Assembly (NCBI GenBank): GCA_021234155.1
Contig: JAJEKV010000049.1
Location: 7,501,727 to 7,565,726, forward strand
Source: Isoetes taiwanensis
Lineage: Eukaryota > Streptophyta > Lycopodiopsida > Isoetales > Isoetaceae
Direction of reading: 5' to 3'
Length of the DNA stretch: 64,000 bases
The notes under the pieces: generated by a model
Told to the model about the DNA's origin: nothing
What the model saw: the letters and a program-made list of their open reading frames with translations, nothing else
Databases searched by the model: none
Translations under genes and position numbers: made by a program
Shown here: in pieces, positions 1 to 10,879 of the stretch
How the letters are laid out: every line of letters begins with the position of its first letter
Position numbering within the stretch: position 1 is the first letter of the stretch

Positions 1-1820
1 TTCATAACTACACACATCTCAATACCAAATTTCAAAATGAAGTGTTGCAAACAACTGCTTAAGTAACCTTCTAAAATTTTGATTGTGATGCCAAAGACTA
101 CAAACGCCATATAGACATGAGCGCTTATTATCCTCCTCGCCAAAGCTGCAGCTTAGTCAGATTCCATCATAAAAAGATGCTTACGCAAGCCTTCAACTAT
201 AACATCCCATGCATCCGAGGAGGAATATATATACCTACGTGAATGCCTAAAGAGTAAATCAAAGCTTTTACCGCCAACTATCCGCAACAAGAACCCCTTG
301 ATTCCAATGAGAAAGAGTCCACCGAAGCTTAGCATTTTGAAGATTATCATCCTCACCCACTAGAAGAGAAATGTATCATCAACATACCGGACATGCAGAC
401 TCTTGAGATCCATCCTCCATAGTCAAACCATGAATTTAACTTGTGTGGCTTGCATATCCTCAAATACGGTTGGTAATACTTTTCAGGGCTTATCAGACTT
501 GGCAGGCTATCTTAATGAGACGCTTATAAGCATGGTTCCCTTGGATAAGCTTATCAATTACTGATCACACATGCCTTTTGTTTTACTTCTAAAGATTAGA
601 TTCATTATTTATAACAAAATTTGCAAAACCTTGCAATAAGAACCGAACACCTAAGAATGCCGATATCAAGTAAATAAAAAGTCATTGAGATTCAATTATG
701 CAACCGAAAAAGTCGGGCCCTTTCGATTTTCCCATATGTCCTCTTCAAAATACTTGTGTACAACATGGAAATAGGGCTCCAAATTTTGTTTGAGCCTTAA
801 CTACGCTACCAAGGTATGCTGTCCCTAAATCTAGAATGAAGCCGGAAAGCTAATTTCGCGGACAAATAAAGTTCTTAGAGGTTACTCCCAACCTAGAGGG
901 CTTATTTTCAGGTGCTATCTTTAAAAGAAAATATGGCACCGGGCCAGAGTGCAAACATGCATAGGTCTCAAAGAAGGAGCTGGCCGAGAGGGCTACCGCT
1001 TGTCGCTATAGCCGCAGCCTCCGCCTACGTGAAAAATGGCTTAGAAAGAAGAAGGGGGGGCAAATCAAGCCTCATTTCTATGTTTTGGGGCATAACCCAT
1101 CTGGCCCCACTTCTTCTCGCGGGTTGCGACCCACCCTAATTGTCAGCCAACATGGCCCCACCACATCGAAGTGGCGCGTGGTCCCACCTGGCCATTATGG
1201 AAGTGGTATGGTGGGCAGTATGCCCCCATGGCCACGTAAGCACTTTGAGAAACAAATTATCATCGTCTCTATTGTTGTCGCATCTAAAATTGAACCAAGA
1301 AGCAATCTCAAGAGAATTTAAAACATCTCAAGAAGCTTTAAGAGTAGGATTATCGCGACTTTATTGTTTTTCGATCATTGATCCAAGCATAGTTCCATGA
1401 ATATGCCAAAATAAGGCCGGAATACATACCAAATTTTAATGTATAAGTTCATACACTTCATACTTAAATACGATATACATACATGGTATACTTAATTCCA
1501 TATAGATAAGAAATGCATGAACTACTATCAAGGTATTCACAGCTAATGCATAACAAGAAACGACCGAAAAATGATAGGAAGAAATACGAAAGTGAAGAGG
1601 TGCCATTCAATTAGCCCTCGAACAAAAATACATTTTCAGCCAGGTTGAGTCTTCCCGACCAACCTCCCACCCACCAAACCTTCGGCTATTGCAAACGCCT
1701 CGGATTCTAGAAGTTTCCGTGACTCCAAACTTCAAGGATTCATAAACCAAGTCCACATAGAAGCCCTCGTAAAAGCCTCACAAAAAGCCAAGCATAAATA
1801 ACAGAGTAGTTAAAGCAGCG
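1..1820. other. Intergenic DNA, no gene recognised
   Basis: I see no convincing coding sequence. All open frames are under 90 codons and none resembles a family I know. The segment 930-1220 is richer in G+C and contains several near-repeats of a TGGCCCCAC-like word (about 1102, 1153 and 1186). It could be a decayed repeat or distal promoter DNA of the gene copy that starts at 2293. No transposon ends were found. Confidence 0.4.
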
Positions 1821-2292
1821 TCAGATCCTGGCCAGCCTTTCTCCGCTCGGGCCTCACCTCGTGAGCTCTTCCTTCACGCTCTCACCCCTCAGCCTCCTCT
1901 CACTGAATAGACCTCCTCTCAGATCCTGGCCTCTCGCGATCGTGGAAGGAGGCTCCAGAGGCAAATGGAAGCAAGATCACCTATGGCCGCCATCTCCTCC
2001 AAAGATATGGGGGGCGAGATCTGTCACCGCCACGCCCACGCACCTGCCAATAATCTGTAATAGAAAACCATAGGCAGGCCAAAAAAAAGTTTCACAAAAC
2101 CCTAACCCCAGTTCTCCTGCAAACCATTGCCAAACCTTAGTAATAATTAGATAATTTGGGGAACTCGGCGAAGTGAATGTTTTTGAAACATCTTAACCAT
2201 TGCTTTGTGCCTAGCTCCGAATTAAAAAGCCACAAAAATGTCTATAAATCTTGCCATATTCTTTTATAAAGCTACTTAGCATCACTACTACC
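1821..2292 (+). promoter_or_regulatory. Putative promoter/5' leader of the UBA3-like copy, with a telobox
   Basis: The stretch 1836-1935 is strongly C/T-rich, like many plant 5' leaders, and the words around CAGATCCTGGCC occur twice (about 1825 and 1920). A telobox-type sequence AAACCCTAACCCC lies at 2097-2109. In plants such AACCCTAA boxes are common near the 5' ends of housekeeping genes. The ATG at 2293 that opens the UBA3-like reading follows about 180 bp later. No clear TATA box stands out. The regulatory role is inferred from position and motif only. Confidence 0.35.
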
Positions 2293-5200
2293 ATGGACAG
2301 CAGCGAGCAAGACGTATATTGAAGTACCGATGGCGGGATTTAGAAGCGCCCTCTAGTAACTTTCGCAGGTCCTGGGTTTGAGCCTGGCCCTGGAGGTATG
2401 AAGGCTGTCAATTTTTTTCAATTCATAAAACCATCCTTACTCTGACAAATCCAGGACTTATCCCCAGATACTAAAGCTTCTGAAGAATAATCTGCGAGTA
2501 TTAGTCATCGGTGCCGGTGGTCTTGGATGTGAGCTGTACAGCTGATCTGGCACTCCTCGGGTCTGAAATATTGATGTTATTGACATGGACACTATTGACG
2601 TATCCAATCTCAATCAAGTCGCTCTTTCAGGTGTCAGTTGTTGTGAATGGCATGGAGACCAGTTTTTATCATTCAAGATGCATAATGTTGTTGAAAGTGT
2701 TCAAATCCTGAAAATTTCCACATTCTCTTACGCTTGTAATTGCAAGCATCAAATCTCCTCCTGGAAGATAAAGACAGAACTGCTATATCTCCGTACAATA
2801 TATATTTTTGCATTTCACTGCATTAGTAATCTGGTATAAGATTAAGTCTTATATTTTGCCAATGTGTTAATACACAGTACTAATTTAGCTGCTCTTGTAA
2901 AGGTACGCGGTCAAAAGTTCGAGCCAGTAATAGTACTAAACCCAGAGCATCTGTGTACATGCAAAGATGGATCACACATTGCTCACAAAGTAAGCAGCAG
3001 ATGGTTAACGTATCTTCTTGCTTTATATGGTTAACAATAGATCAGCTGGAAACAGGCCTGACTACTAGAAGGCAGCAGCAGTGCTCTGGATTATTTTTGC
3101 ATGGGGCATTGTTAATGGTCCATCTCCTCATGCGATTTTCAATGCGCAATAAAATAAAGAATCATTCTTTTTAAAAAAAAGACAATATTTAGAGAATTTG
3201 GAGACAGGAATTGCAGAGCTATTAAAGCAAGAATATGTCTGGGGCTGAACGGATTCTTGATGGTTTCAAGGTAATCTAACCTTCCTATTGTTGCATGTCT
3301 CGTGTGTATGTTAAGACATAACACATTTATGTTAGGCTAACAATTCCTAAGTCAAAAACAACAGAGAAACGTCAGATTGGGGAGAAGGTAAATGTAAGCC
3401 AGAATAGCAGGATGAACCAATCATGAGGAAATTTCTGCAAATTGTTCATTTTGCAACTAAAGGGATGTGTTGCTACTAGTAATGTAACTTGGAGATAGTG
3501 CTTTTATACAGGACTTTTATGTAGGAAAGCTAAGCTGGAGGCTGCAGCCTCCTGTGAGTGATGCAACGGTGAAAGGGGTTACAGCAGTGACCCCACATTA
3601 GATCGAGGGAGAAGGAAATGGATTTCTCATCGAATCGGGGCCAATTGTACTTGGCTTAGATTCTCTTGAGGCAACGGAGAGTTATATCAATTCGGGTAGT
3701 CTGTAGCTTCTAGGGTACCATGCTCAAAACTCTTGATGCTATGTACTTTGAATGCCAAAGTGATGGTTTCATTTAACCCCAGGTATCAAGTAATATTCGT
3801 GGGCCAGATATCGTAACTGAAGATTAGATAAAAGAAGCAGAAGAATTCTGCATTTGAGGGCACACTAGACAAACATATAGGCACAGTAACGCTTATACTT
3901 TTGATGGCATTTGTTAGCTATAGTGCAAAAAGTTGTTCCCCTTCTTCTATTGAAATTCTGTTATTTTTCTAAAATCAGCAGATCAATCTGCTGCTTAAAC
4001 TTCCATCGCGGGTGTATGTTCCTGATTCTCATTGCTTTCCTTTGAGAACTATACCTTGTTTCTAGGAGGAGCCAACTCTGCAGTAATACTTCCATTTCCT
4101 GGGGCCTTTTCTTCTGTTGCAGACTTCTGTCTTTTTAGAACTATATCTTGTTCCTAGGAGCCGCTAACTTCTGCAGTAATGCTTCCATCTTCTGGACCTC
4201 GGCTCTTGCAAAAAAAAATTGCGGTATCCCATTTTTTCATGCAGTCAATTTGATATCTTTTGGCCTAATTTATCTTGTATTTCAAACATTGGTTAGAGCA
4301 TGACGGCGGGTCAAATGGGTTTTCGGGCATTCTTTAAAGAGTATGATGGATGGTACGCCTGATTATTCCACAATCAAGCCACGGTTGATGGGGGACTGAG
4401 GGTTTTGAAGGGCATGCTCGCTAAGTATTTTACCTGGTGTTACCATGTTTTCATTGCGCTGTGGCTTCTTTTCCCACCCCAAGTCACGTTTCTCTGGTGT
4501 ACGCAGACACCCCGGCCACCGGTTCATTGTATTGAATATGTACATCCTATCCAATGGGGCCAGGTAAGGTTCTGTCTTTTACTGATGAAATGTTATCATT
4601 CACCTTACATATTATCTGTTTATTCTTTTGCAGGACAGGACAGAGGAATCATTTGATTCCAATAATCCAGAGCATATGAAATGGATCATGAGCAGGTATT
4701 CGAAAGCCTACATATTTTGTGTGTCTTTAAAGATATCAATTTTTGCTAATGGTAAGTTTCGTACGCGAGGCACTTAAAAGAGCAGAGCAGTTTAACATAT
4801 GGAGTGGAAATATTCTTTGACACAGGTTCAGCATCAACGCCTCTTGCATATTTAGAAATTCTATGAAATACACAGGACTGGATAAGACTTCAATTTGGAA
4901 ACAGTCAATGGCACTCGTCATTAGATGTAGTCTGATATTAAAATGCTATGCAACAAAAATTTACTGCTTGATTGACCTGTGACTTCTCACTCTGAGCTAA
5001 CGTTTGAACTATTTTTCAGGGTGGTGAAGAATATAATACCTAAGTATTGCATCTATAAATGCACTATTGCTGCCATGTGTTCTTTGAAGCACTAAAATTG
5101 CAATGTGCAGTAAAGGGATGGATGTTCATACAATGTGGGTACCCCTTCATAGTTACTGTCTGGTCATTTTGCAAAGAAGACAGTGGCCTGCAACATCTGG

Positions 5201-5596
5201 TGTGTGTATACTGCATAGTTTCTATGACAAAGACCCAAAATTGCATAATATGCAGCCCAGGAGTTCCAGTGCTAAGGTGGATGATTCAATCACATTACAG
5301 CAGGTAATCGGCTCGATTAGATGCACCTCAAATGTTTGTTCATTTAGCTTTACTTATCTTCTTGTGTTTCAGTTTATAGACATGTTGCTTGCTGGATCCA
5401 AAGGCTTAAAGGAGTAGTTTATCAAAACCAATTTCACATGAAGGAAAAACAATTTGTATATGCAAGCACCCCCAGTGCTGAGGAAATGACTAGGCCAAAT
5501 CTTCAACGGACACTACTTTGATTAATTGATTCCCAAGTGACCACGACAGAAAGACCCCTTGAATGTCAATGACAAAGCTAACTGGTACATTGCATG
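2293..5596 (+). pseudogene. UBA3/ECR1-like NEDD8-activating enzyme catalytic subunit, intron-containing, frameshifted
   Basis: UBA3 (plant ECR1) pairs with AXR1/APPBP1 to adenylate NEDD8/RUB, hold it on a catalytic Cys and pass it to the E2; NEDD8 then activates cullin E3 ligases. Exon-like blocks appear in the correct order. 2293-2395 holds RWRDLE then GPGFEPGPGG after a shift. 2467-2630 holds VLVIGAGGLG (the ATP-binding loop) and IDVIDMDTIDVSNLN. 3512-3782 holds GKAKLEAAA, AVTPH and LGLDSLEATESYI. 4338-4563 holds PDYSTIKP, VDGG, LFPPQVTF and HCIEYVHPIQWG. 4634-4695 holds FDSNNPEHMKWIMSR. 4762-4825 holds ALKRAEQFNI. 5020-5303 holds GVVKNIIP, IASINA, CSPGVPV and VDDSITLQQ. 5373-5596 holds FIDMLLAGSKGLKE and MQAPPVL. 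Several blocks are flanked by GT...AG. Nearly every exon has at least one frameshift or stop, and the first zinc-binding CxxC of the family is off-frame. The copy keeps introns, so it is not a processed pseudogene. An active gene with a poor consensus is the alternative. Confidence 0.85.
4045..4195 (+). repeat. Local tandem duplication inside an intron of the UBA3-like copy
   Basis: A segment beginning AGAACTATACCTTGTT at 4045-4101 recurs at 4137-4195 with a few substitutions and indels. Both copies include a shared TGCAGTAAT and end in a CTGG word. The duplication lies in the intron before the VDGG exon, so it should not affect the product. Some T-rich stretches followed by CAG in this area could act as cryptic splice acceptors. 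Confidence 0.7.
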
Positions 5597-5599
5597 TCA

Positions 5600-6869
5600 G
5601 TATCTCATTTTACAACTACCAATGATATGATATTGTTTATGCAACTAGTGTAAAAAAATTTGCTGGGTGTGGAATGAAGATCATATATTCAAGGGCGAGA
5701 AGGAATTATTGGCAAGGAATAAGTTTCTAAAGACTCGGTATTGCATTTGATCATGAAATTGTTTCTGCAGGCCAGACTTCAGATGTGGAAAAAAGAAAGT
5801 TTTCTTGCGGAATGTCACCAATGTTTGGGCATAGGCCAAGAGAGTAGTGTATATGAAACTATTTTGTTGAGCTGAAGGATTTAGTAGCCATCTGGCTTCA
5901 CCAAAGAGTTTATATGGTGAGTCCTTGCTAGTGTCCCAGAGTATTCAATCTTATACGATTGATGTTCAGAGTTAAGAAATTGGTCAAAGATTCTCGTATG
6001 GCTTAAATGAGATGAGTAAAATAATGCAAATATTAAGGTCTGATGCCGTAATGGTGCTTAACTCGCTTCGCTAAATCTCTTTTTGACTTTGTTTCAAGAA
6101 GAGTACTTGAGCACAACCACTTGTCCACAAGTCGACTATGTCGTCATTAGTCAAAGTATCTTTTAACATTACGTTCGTACACATCATGAGACCGTTTTTT
6201 TGCAATCTGAATTTTATAGACGTTGAGAAAAAGCGAGACTTGTACATATTAACGTATCTAGCATGGGTGGCCGCCTTTGCAGTTTCGCATTCCTGTTGCC
6301 CTTTTGAAAACGGAGGATATTGACCTCTATGGCACTAATTTGTTATGTGCTATTTTGGCTGAAAGGCTGATAGAATAACTTTGAAATTATTTTTCCTATC
6401 AACGTCATGATGTATGAAATTCAACAGCCTGTGGCATAACAAATGTCATCCTATGTCATCCTATTCGAAGCTTTGTCATGCCAGACTTGGCAGTAATCTA
6501 AGACCACTAGATCTTCAAACAATCAAGAAATAATGGAAGTTTGCTTATTCTCTCAAACAAGAATGGCCAACCTTTACTTTGCTCCCCAACTTCTGTTTTA
6601 TTATTGCTGCTCTAGGGGCAAACCTCGCTTATGGGTATGTAGGCATATTCGTGTATATGCTCTACATGATGATCAAAGTAAAACTGTCACACTCTCAGAA
6701 TGTTTCTATTATCCGTACCCCCATTCCTTCTCGCTGGCCAAGGTTCTCTCCCGCTCCTCAGCCTCCGCTTCTTCTCAGCAAAAAGTGCTGTGAAGATGGC
6801 TCCATCTTCTTCTCGTGAGTCCTCGAGGGCCCCCGCCGGGCTTCGCCTCAACAGTATGCAATCAAATGT
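5600..6869. other. Downstream flank of the UBA3-like copy, no gene recognised
   Basis: The sequence just after 5600 may still hold the last exon or 3' UTR of the UBA3-like copy. A possible acceptor at about 5770 is followed by a short Lys-rich reading, but I could not match it to the C-terminal ubiquitin-fold end of the family. From 5900 to 6869 only short frames occur, and no transposon ends or RNA genes are visible. Confidence 0.35.
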
Positions 6870-7343
6870 GGAATAACAGAGATGTGAAGAACATGCTTTC
6901 ATGTTAGAGGGCTTTTTCAAACAGAGTCGATGGTAAGAATAGGTTTCTGGATTGAGCTTCTTCAAACGTAGGCCTGATGTTTCTCGCTTAGTTTTTAGCG
7001 CCATCAAGTTTGTGGCGCTGCCACAAAGAGATCCTTGAATTAGCAATGGAGCTTGCATCTTCTTCTCCGTAATTGTTTTACACATTTCTATCAACAGGGG
7101 AATAACAGAGGATGTAAATATGAAATATGCCTTTCATGTTAGAGGGCTTTTTCAAACAGAGCTCCGATGGTAAGAATAGGTTTCGGATTGAGCTTCTTCA
7201 AACGAAATGGATAAAGTTTCTAAGTTAGTTTTAAGTTTTTATCCGCTACATCAAGTTTGTATGTTGCTACTAAAGAGATCTCGAATTAGTAATGGAGCTT
7301 GTATCTTCTTTCTCCTTAATTAGTTTACACACATTTCTATCAA
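6870..7343 (+). repeat. Tandem duplication, two units of about 225 and 245 bp
   Basis: Unit 1 (6870-7094) and unit 2 (7099-7343) run in parallel from a shared start GGAATAACAGAG to a shared end CACATTTCTATCAA. Common internal landmarks include TTAGAGGGCTTTTTCAAACA, GATGGTAAGAATAGGTTTC and ATTGAGCTTCTTCAAACG. They differ by many small indels and by one divergent block in the middle (about 6965-7020 against 7205-7270). The units are adjacent, so this is a local duplication rather than two independent insertions. No coding function is apparent. A 135-codon minus-strand frame covers unit 1 but is broken in unit 2. Confidence 0.85.
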
Positions 7344-7387
7344 TTTGTGGATAGAGGCTCACTTTATCATTGTGATTGTCACATTTA

Positions 7388-7450
7388 AAGGACCTGACGG
7401 GACTCGAACCTGCCACTGAGTGGTAGCCGTGTAACCTAACCAAAGGCCAT
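7388..7450 (-). other. tRNA-like segment, probably a SINE head or tRNA relic
   Basis: Read on the minus strand, this stretch contains GGTTCGAGTCC, a good match to the RNA polymerase III B box (the T-loop of tRNAs). About 35 bases upstream is TTGGTTAGGTTACACGG, which resembles a D-loop/A box. The T stem pairs at four of five positions. I could not fold a complete acceptor stem or assign an anticodon with confidence, so it is more likely a SINE promoter or tRNA fragment than a working tRNA gene. No terminal repeat or target duplication was seen. Confidence 0.45.
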
Positions 7451-7459
7451 TTATGATTT

Positions 7460-8629
7460 GATGAAACCAAATCACATCACCTGCACTGGCAGTTAATCGT
7501 CACAAGGATCTTCATCGCTGCGGAGTAGGCGGGCTAGAGATGGAGTCCCGTAATGGCTTGGGGAATCGCTGGCGGAGTTTTAATCGCCATGGCGTAGAAC
7601 CCCTCAATTCTCTCTTTGGTTTCCTCTTTGATGCCATTTTTTCTTCTATAGCTTGCAAATGGAAATCTTATATCCATTGACCTTCGTGAAGGTCTACTTC
7701 TTGGTAATTTCTATTCCCTGCTTTTTCTATTTCATTATACATGGTACGTAATTTAATTTTGTGTCCTTTTATGGTGGCCTTATTAGTAAGGTGTATAAGC
7801 GCAAGATACACAAGATGCAATTTTCCTCAGATAAGGTAAGAACAGGTAAACTATTGTCTTTGTAAAAATCGCGAAACTAGTCTCTTCTCGCTTCTAGTTG
7901 CTAAACCAAGTTAAGCTTTATAAAGTATCTAAGAATCGTTGTGTTACGCCTTTTACTTTTCCTTTGTTGCACTATATAATTAGAAACAAAGAGAAGCAGC
8001 AAGTCAATACCGTTAGTTAATCAAGTGAAGTTAGCTCTTTTTTCTATGCAATAAGCGACACCTTCTAATTACTTCATTCCACGCTGAGATTCGCCCTGAA
8101 AGTCGCCGCGATAGGCATGCTCGCAACGCTATCAGAAATTCCGTATCCAGGGAATCTTCATGGTGTATGCGTTTCATGTGAGAGCGCTGGAGTCCTTGAG
8201 TGGGAGCAGCTTGTTTTTGTATGGGTTGTACATGTTGTTCTTTTGAATTGCATCCGCCTCAGAGTGCAGTATTTTCCATTGTGGTGTATTTGCACTTAAT
8301 AAAGCAAAGATTTCGCTTACAGTTTCCTGAAACCATGTCAGTTTCAACTTTGGTTCATATATACCCCTTTGGTAAACCATGCCGGGTAATCTAATATATA
8401 GTAACTTCAAATGCTTACCTTGCCGGAAAACACGAAAATAGCGAAATATATTGCCAATGGTAACGGAGACATGGCGCATTGATAATGCTTTTATGCACAC
8501 TCATTCCCGCAAACCAAATCATACTTTTTATCGAAATGCCAAAGCTTGAAGTCTTGTGGTAAAATTCATCAATTGGGTGGGGTGAAAAATATCCTTACTC
8601 TCGTTTTGGTTGACCTGCCGCGCAGGAAC
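7460..8629. other. No gene recognised
   Basis: This is AT-rich sequence with only short unassignable frames on both strands; the longest is about 108 codons, minus, 8174-8500. A few GC-richer words appear near 7500-7600, but no exon, RNA gene or transposon end could be supported. Confidence 0.35.
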
Positions 8630-9062
8630 TTCCCGCTGAATCACTAACCCTCCCGCCTGCTATCCGCATCTCCGCCTCATATCCGCATCGCCTGCTATCC
8701 AGACTGACAGTTCTTATTTTATACCTTCCGCTTAATCAATGCTCATAAATGCTTTGACAATCACTAAATCCTTTATTCTACGCGACGGAATTACAAGGAA
8801 TTGATCCCGCGGGGTGGAATCAATGCGATACCGTAATATTCCTCGTAGAATCACTACACGCATCATAATATTCTCCCCTCAGAGAATCAATACCGCTAAG
8901 AAATATTCTCTCTGTGGAATCACTACAGACGAGCAACACATTCCCCCCGCAGAATCACCAGAAATATTCCCCGTGGAATCACCGCCATAATTAGACATTC
9001 TCCTCAGAGAATCACCGCTGAGACTATCTCTTCTGTGAAGGAATCACCGAGACCTTTGAATC
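8630..9062 (+). repeat. Degenerate array of short palindromic units with GAATCAC spacers
   Basis: GAATCA recurs at 8817, 8848, 8884, 8917, 8952, 8976, 9009, 9041 and 9058. Seven of the eight intervals are 24-36 bp and the last is 17 bp. In the clearest units the word before each GAATC is a small inverted repeat: ATTCTC...GAGAAT at 8869-8887 and 8997-9012, ATTCC...GGAAT at 8967-8980, and looser ATTC...GAAT pairs at 8838-8851 and 8940-8955. A related dyad (ATTGATCCC... GGAATCAAT) sits at 8799-8824. Looser relatives containing AATCACTA occur from 8636. The array therefore reads as a row of potential mini-hairpins separated by CACTA/CACC spacers. It matches no repeat class I know. It may be a minisatellite or the subterminal region of a DNA transposon. 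Confidence 0.7.
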
Positions 9063-9069
9063 AGAATGA

Positions 9070-10290
9070 GGAAAATTGGCAGATGATTCAAATTCGCATA
9101 TAAGCTCATGGCCGATTCCATAAAAACAGGTTGAGGATGGTTTAAGCTAAGCCTATATTACTTGAAGATCATGAATGACAAACCAATGATGGAGGGTAAA
9201 AGCATGTTAGGGTGTCCCTTAAAAAGTATTATTTAGTGACTAAAAGGTACCTAAAAAGGTAGCCGTGGATCGGTAATCGGTACCTGTGATAATATCTCAA
9301 TATAAGGCATGTTTTAGAACTTTTATATATATATTGATCTCCGTATAGCATTATCTTATCTTAACATTGAATATTACCATGTCCTTGACTTTTATTTTGA
9401 TTTTTGGTAATAGTTTGTGAAATGAAAAGAAAACGAGAAAGGCACCATCAAGCCTAGTGTATGTATCTTTGCAGGTTCCAAAAGTGGTACACCCCTAACA
9501 TGCTTTTTACTCCCCGAAAACAACAAGCTGGCTTACTCCATTTTGTCCGAGCATTGTTATGCTCAATTGCCCATAATTTTTCTCGTTGGGGATTTGAACC
9601 CCTTACAACATCGCAATGCCCCTTTTTCATGGTCCACCGGCCTTTGAGAAGAACAGAACGGATAAGTTATTCATTCCTTTTCCCAAATTTTCTAAACCTT
9701 CACCAAAGACCTTCGGCCCTCAAGTAATGGCTTCCAAATGGTGCCTCAAGCTTGCTTCTCACCCAAAGGCTATACCTTATTTTGCCCCCCGCTTGAGCTA
9801 CGAGGGCCCAAAACAGAGAACTGCTGCCCTCGCTTTGAGCTACGAGGCCCTAGTTTCACAAAAACGCAAACTCTACCTCGAGAAAAGTGTCCCAAGACCT
9901 TACCCGGATAGAAAGTGTCCTTAAGAACCTGATGTCGAAGTTGCAGGCACATCCTCGTGGGTAGAAGAGATTTGGGCGTATTAAGCGGAAGAAGAGCTGG
10001 GGTTATAACAAGCTTAACGTTTTAATAGACTACATGAGTCATTTATATTTATGACTCAAATCAAACATCGAATGAATAGAAGGCAACAAAAAGCTTGATC
10101 CGTAACAATCGCCCGACGCCCCCGGCAATCATTTAACTCCCCGATTCCGTTCTCTCCAACCGCTTCTTCCAAACTGCCTCCCCTTCCTAACGGCGAAGTT
10201 TCTGCAGGGGTTTCCCTTCACCGACCGGCCGCTTCAAGGGCTGCCCTGTTAAAGAATCCTCCAAAACTGCTTTTTCTTCGTCGCTCTTGA
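9070..10290. other. No gene recognised; short local repeats
   Basis: There is no convincing coding sequence. A 20-bp word containing TTGAGCTACGAGG occurs at 9790-9809 and again at 9830-9850, forming a small direct repeat inside a modest GC-richer patch (9590-9960) that supports two overlapping 90-100 codon frames without recognisable homology. The stretch 10120-10260 is C/T-rich. I cannot assign a function. Confidence 0.35.
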
Positions 10291-10292
10291 TT

Positions 10293-10870
10293 TAGGTCAT
10301 GACCTAATCTTAGATTAGGGTCCACAAATCCATCCTGCCTTTAATGGTAGAAGAGCTTGGGCCATGATTAAAGCGAATATGATCTTGAGGCCGCATGAAT
10401 TGGGTTCCTGATTGATGGCTAGAGGAATAAGCGTATTTGGCAATGGAATTCCAAAGCACATCACCTACAAAATAGCTGTACCCCCTCAAGTCAGCCATAG
10501 CCTAGCCAAGCTGCCGACTGTAAAAAGAAAATAAAAAGATTAGTAAGAAAAGAAGGAAGAATATAAGGTGAAGCAGCCCCGATCTCCTTACCCGACGCCG
10601 AAAGCGTGCTCAGCCATAGCCGAATCGGCAGCTGGTCAAAACCTCCAAGAAGAAAAGGACGAAAATTTGGAATTTTTAGTTTTATATCAAATGGTGATTA
10701 CGTGGCATGGAATAACAGAGCGGTGGATCTGGCCCCAAGATTCTACCGCTAGGATTCCGCTGATGGTATTGAATTTATTGTCGCATCAAGTATCTAAAAT
10801 CCTGCCCTAACGGATCCCGCTATGAGGGTCCGGTGGATTCCATGAGAGTATTCAATCACATGGAATCACT
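10293..10870. repeat. Second cluster of dyads, possibly related to the 8.8-kb array
   Basis: AGGTCATGACCT (a perfect 12-bp palindrome at about 10293-10304) is immediately followed by GACCTAATC...GATTAGGGTC, a near-perfect 9-bp stem ending at 10321. Further right, TGGATTCCATG at 10834-10844 is the inverse of CATGGAATCA at 10859-10868. It is followed by CT, so the word GGAATCACT that punctuates the 8.8-kb array is present here too. Between them, AAGATTCTACCGCTAGGATT (10737-10756) reads on the other strand like array units. The relationship is inferred from short words and could be coincidental. Confidence 0.35.
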
Positions 10871-10879
10871 CCAAACCGT

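Noticed and set aside
2360-2392. B-box-like word CTGGGTTTGAGCCTGG suggesting a tRNA-derived SINE
   Set aside because: In another frame it encodes GPGFEPGPGG, the conserved N-terminal UBA3 peptide, and it lies in the expected first exon.
6687-7094. 135-codon minus-strand frame
   Set aside because: It lies largely over one unit of a tandem duplication, is broken in the other unit and has no recognisable motif.
8817-9062. CRISPR-like look of regularly spaced repeats
   Set aside because: The repeats are degenerate, the spacers are short and similar to one another, there are no cas genes, and the context is a plant nuclear genome.
9582-9604. tRNA T-arm-like GGGGTTCAAATCCCC on the minus strand
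   Set aside because: The T-arm folds, but I find no matching A box, anticodon arm or acceptor stem. A single B-box word is not enough to call a tRNA or SINE.
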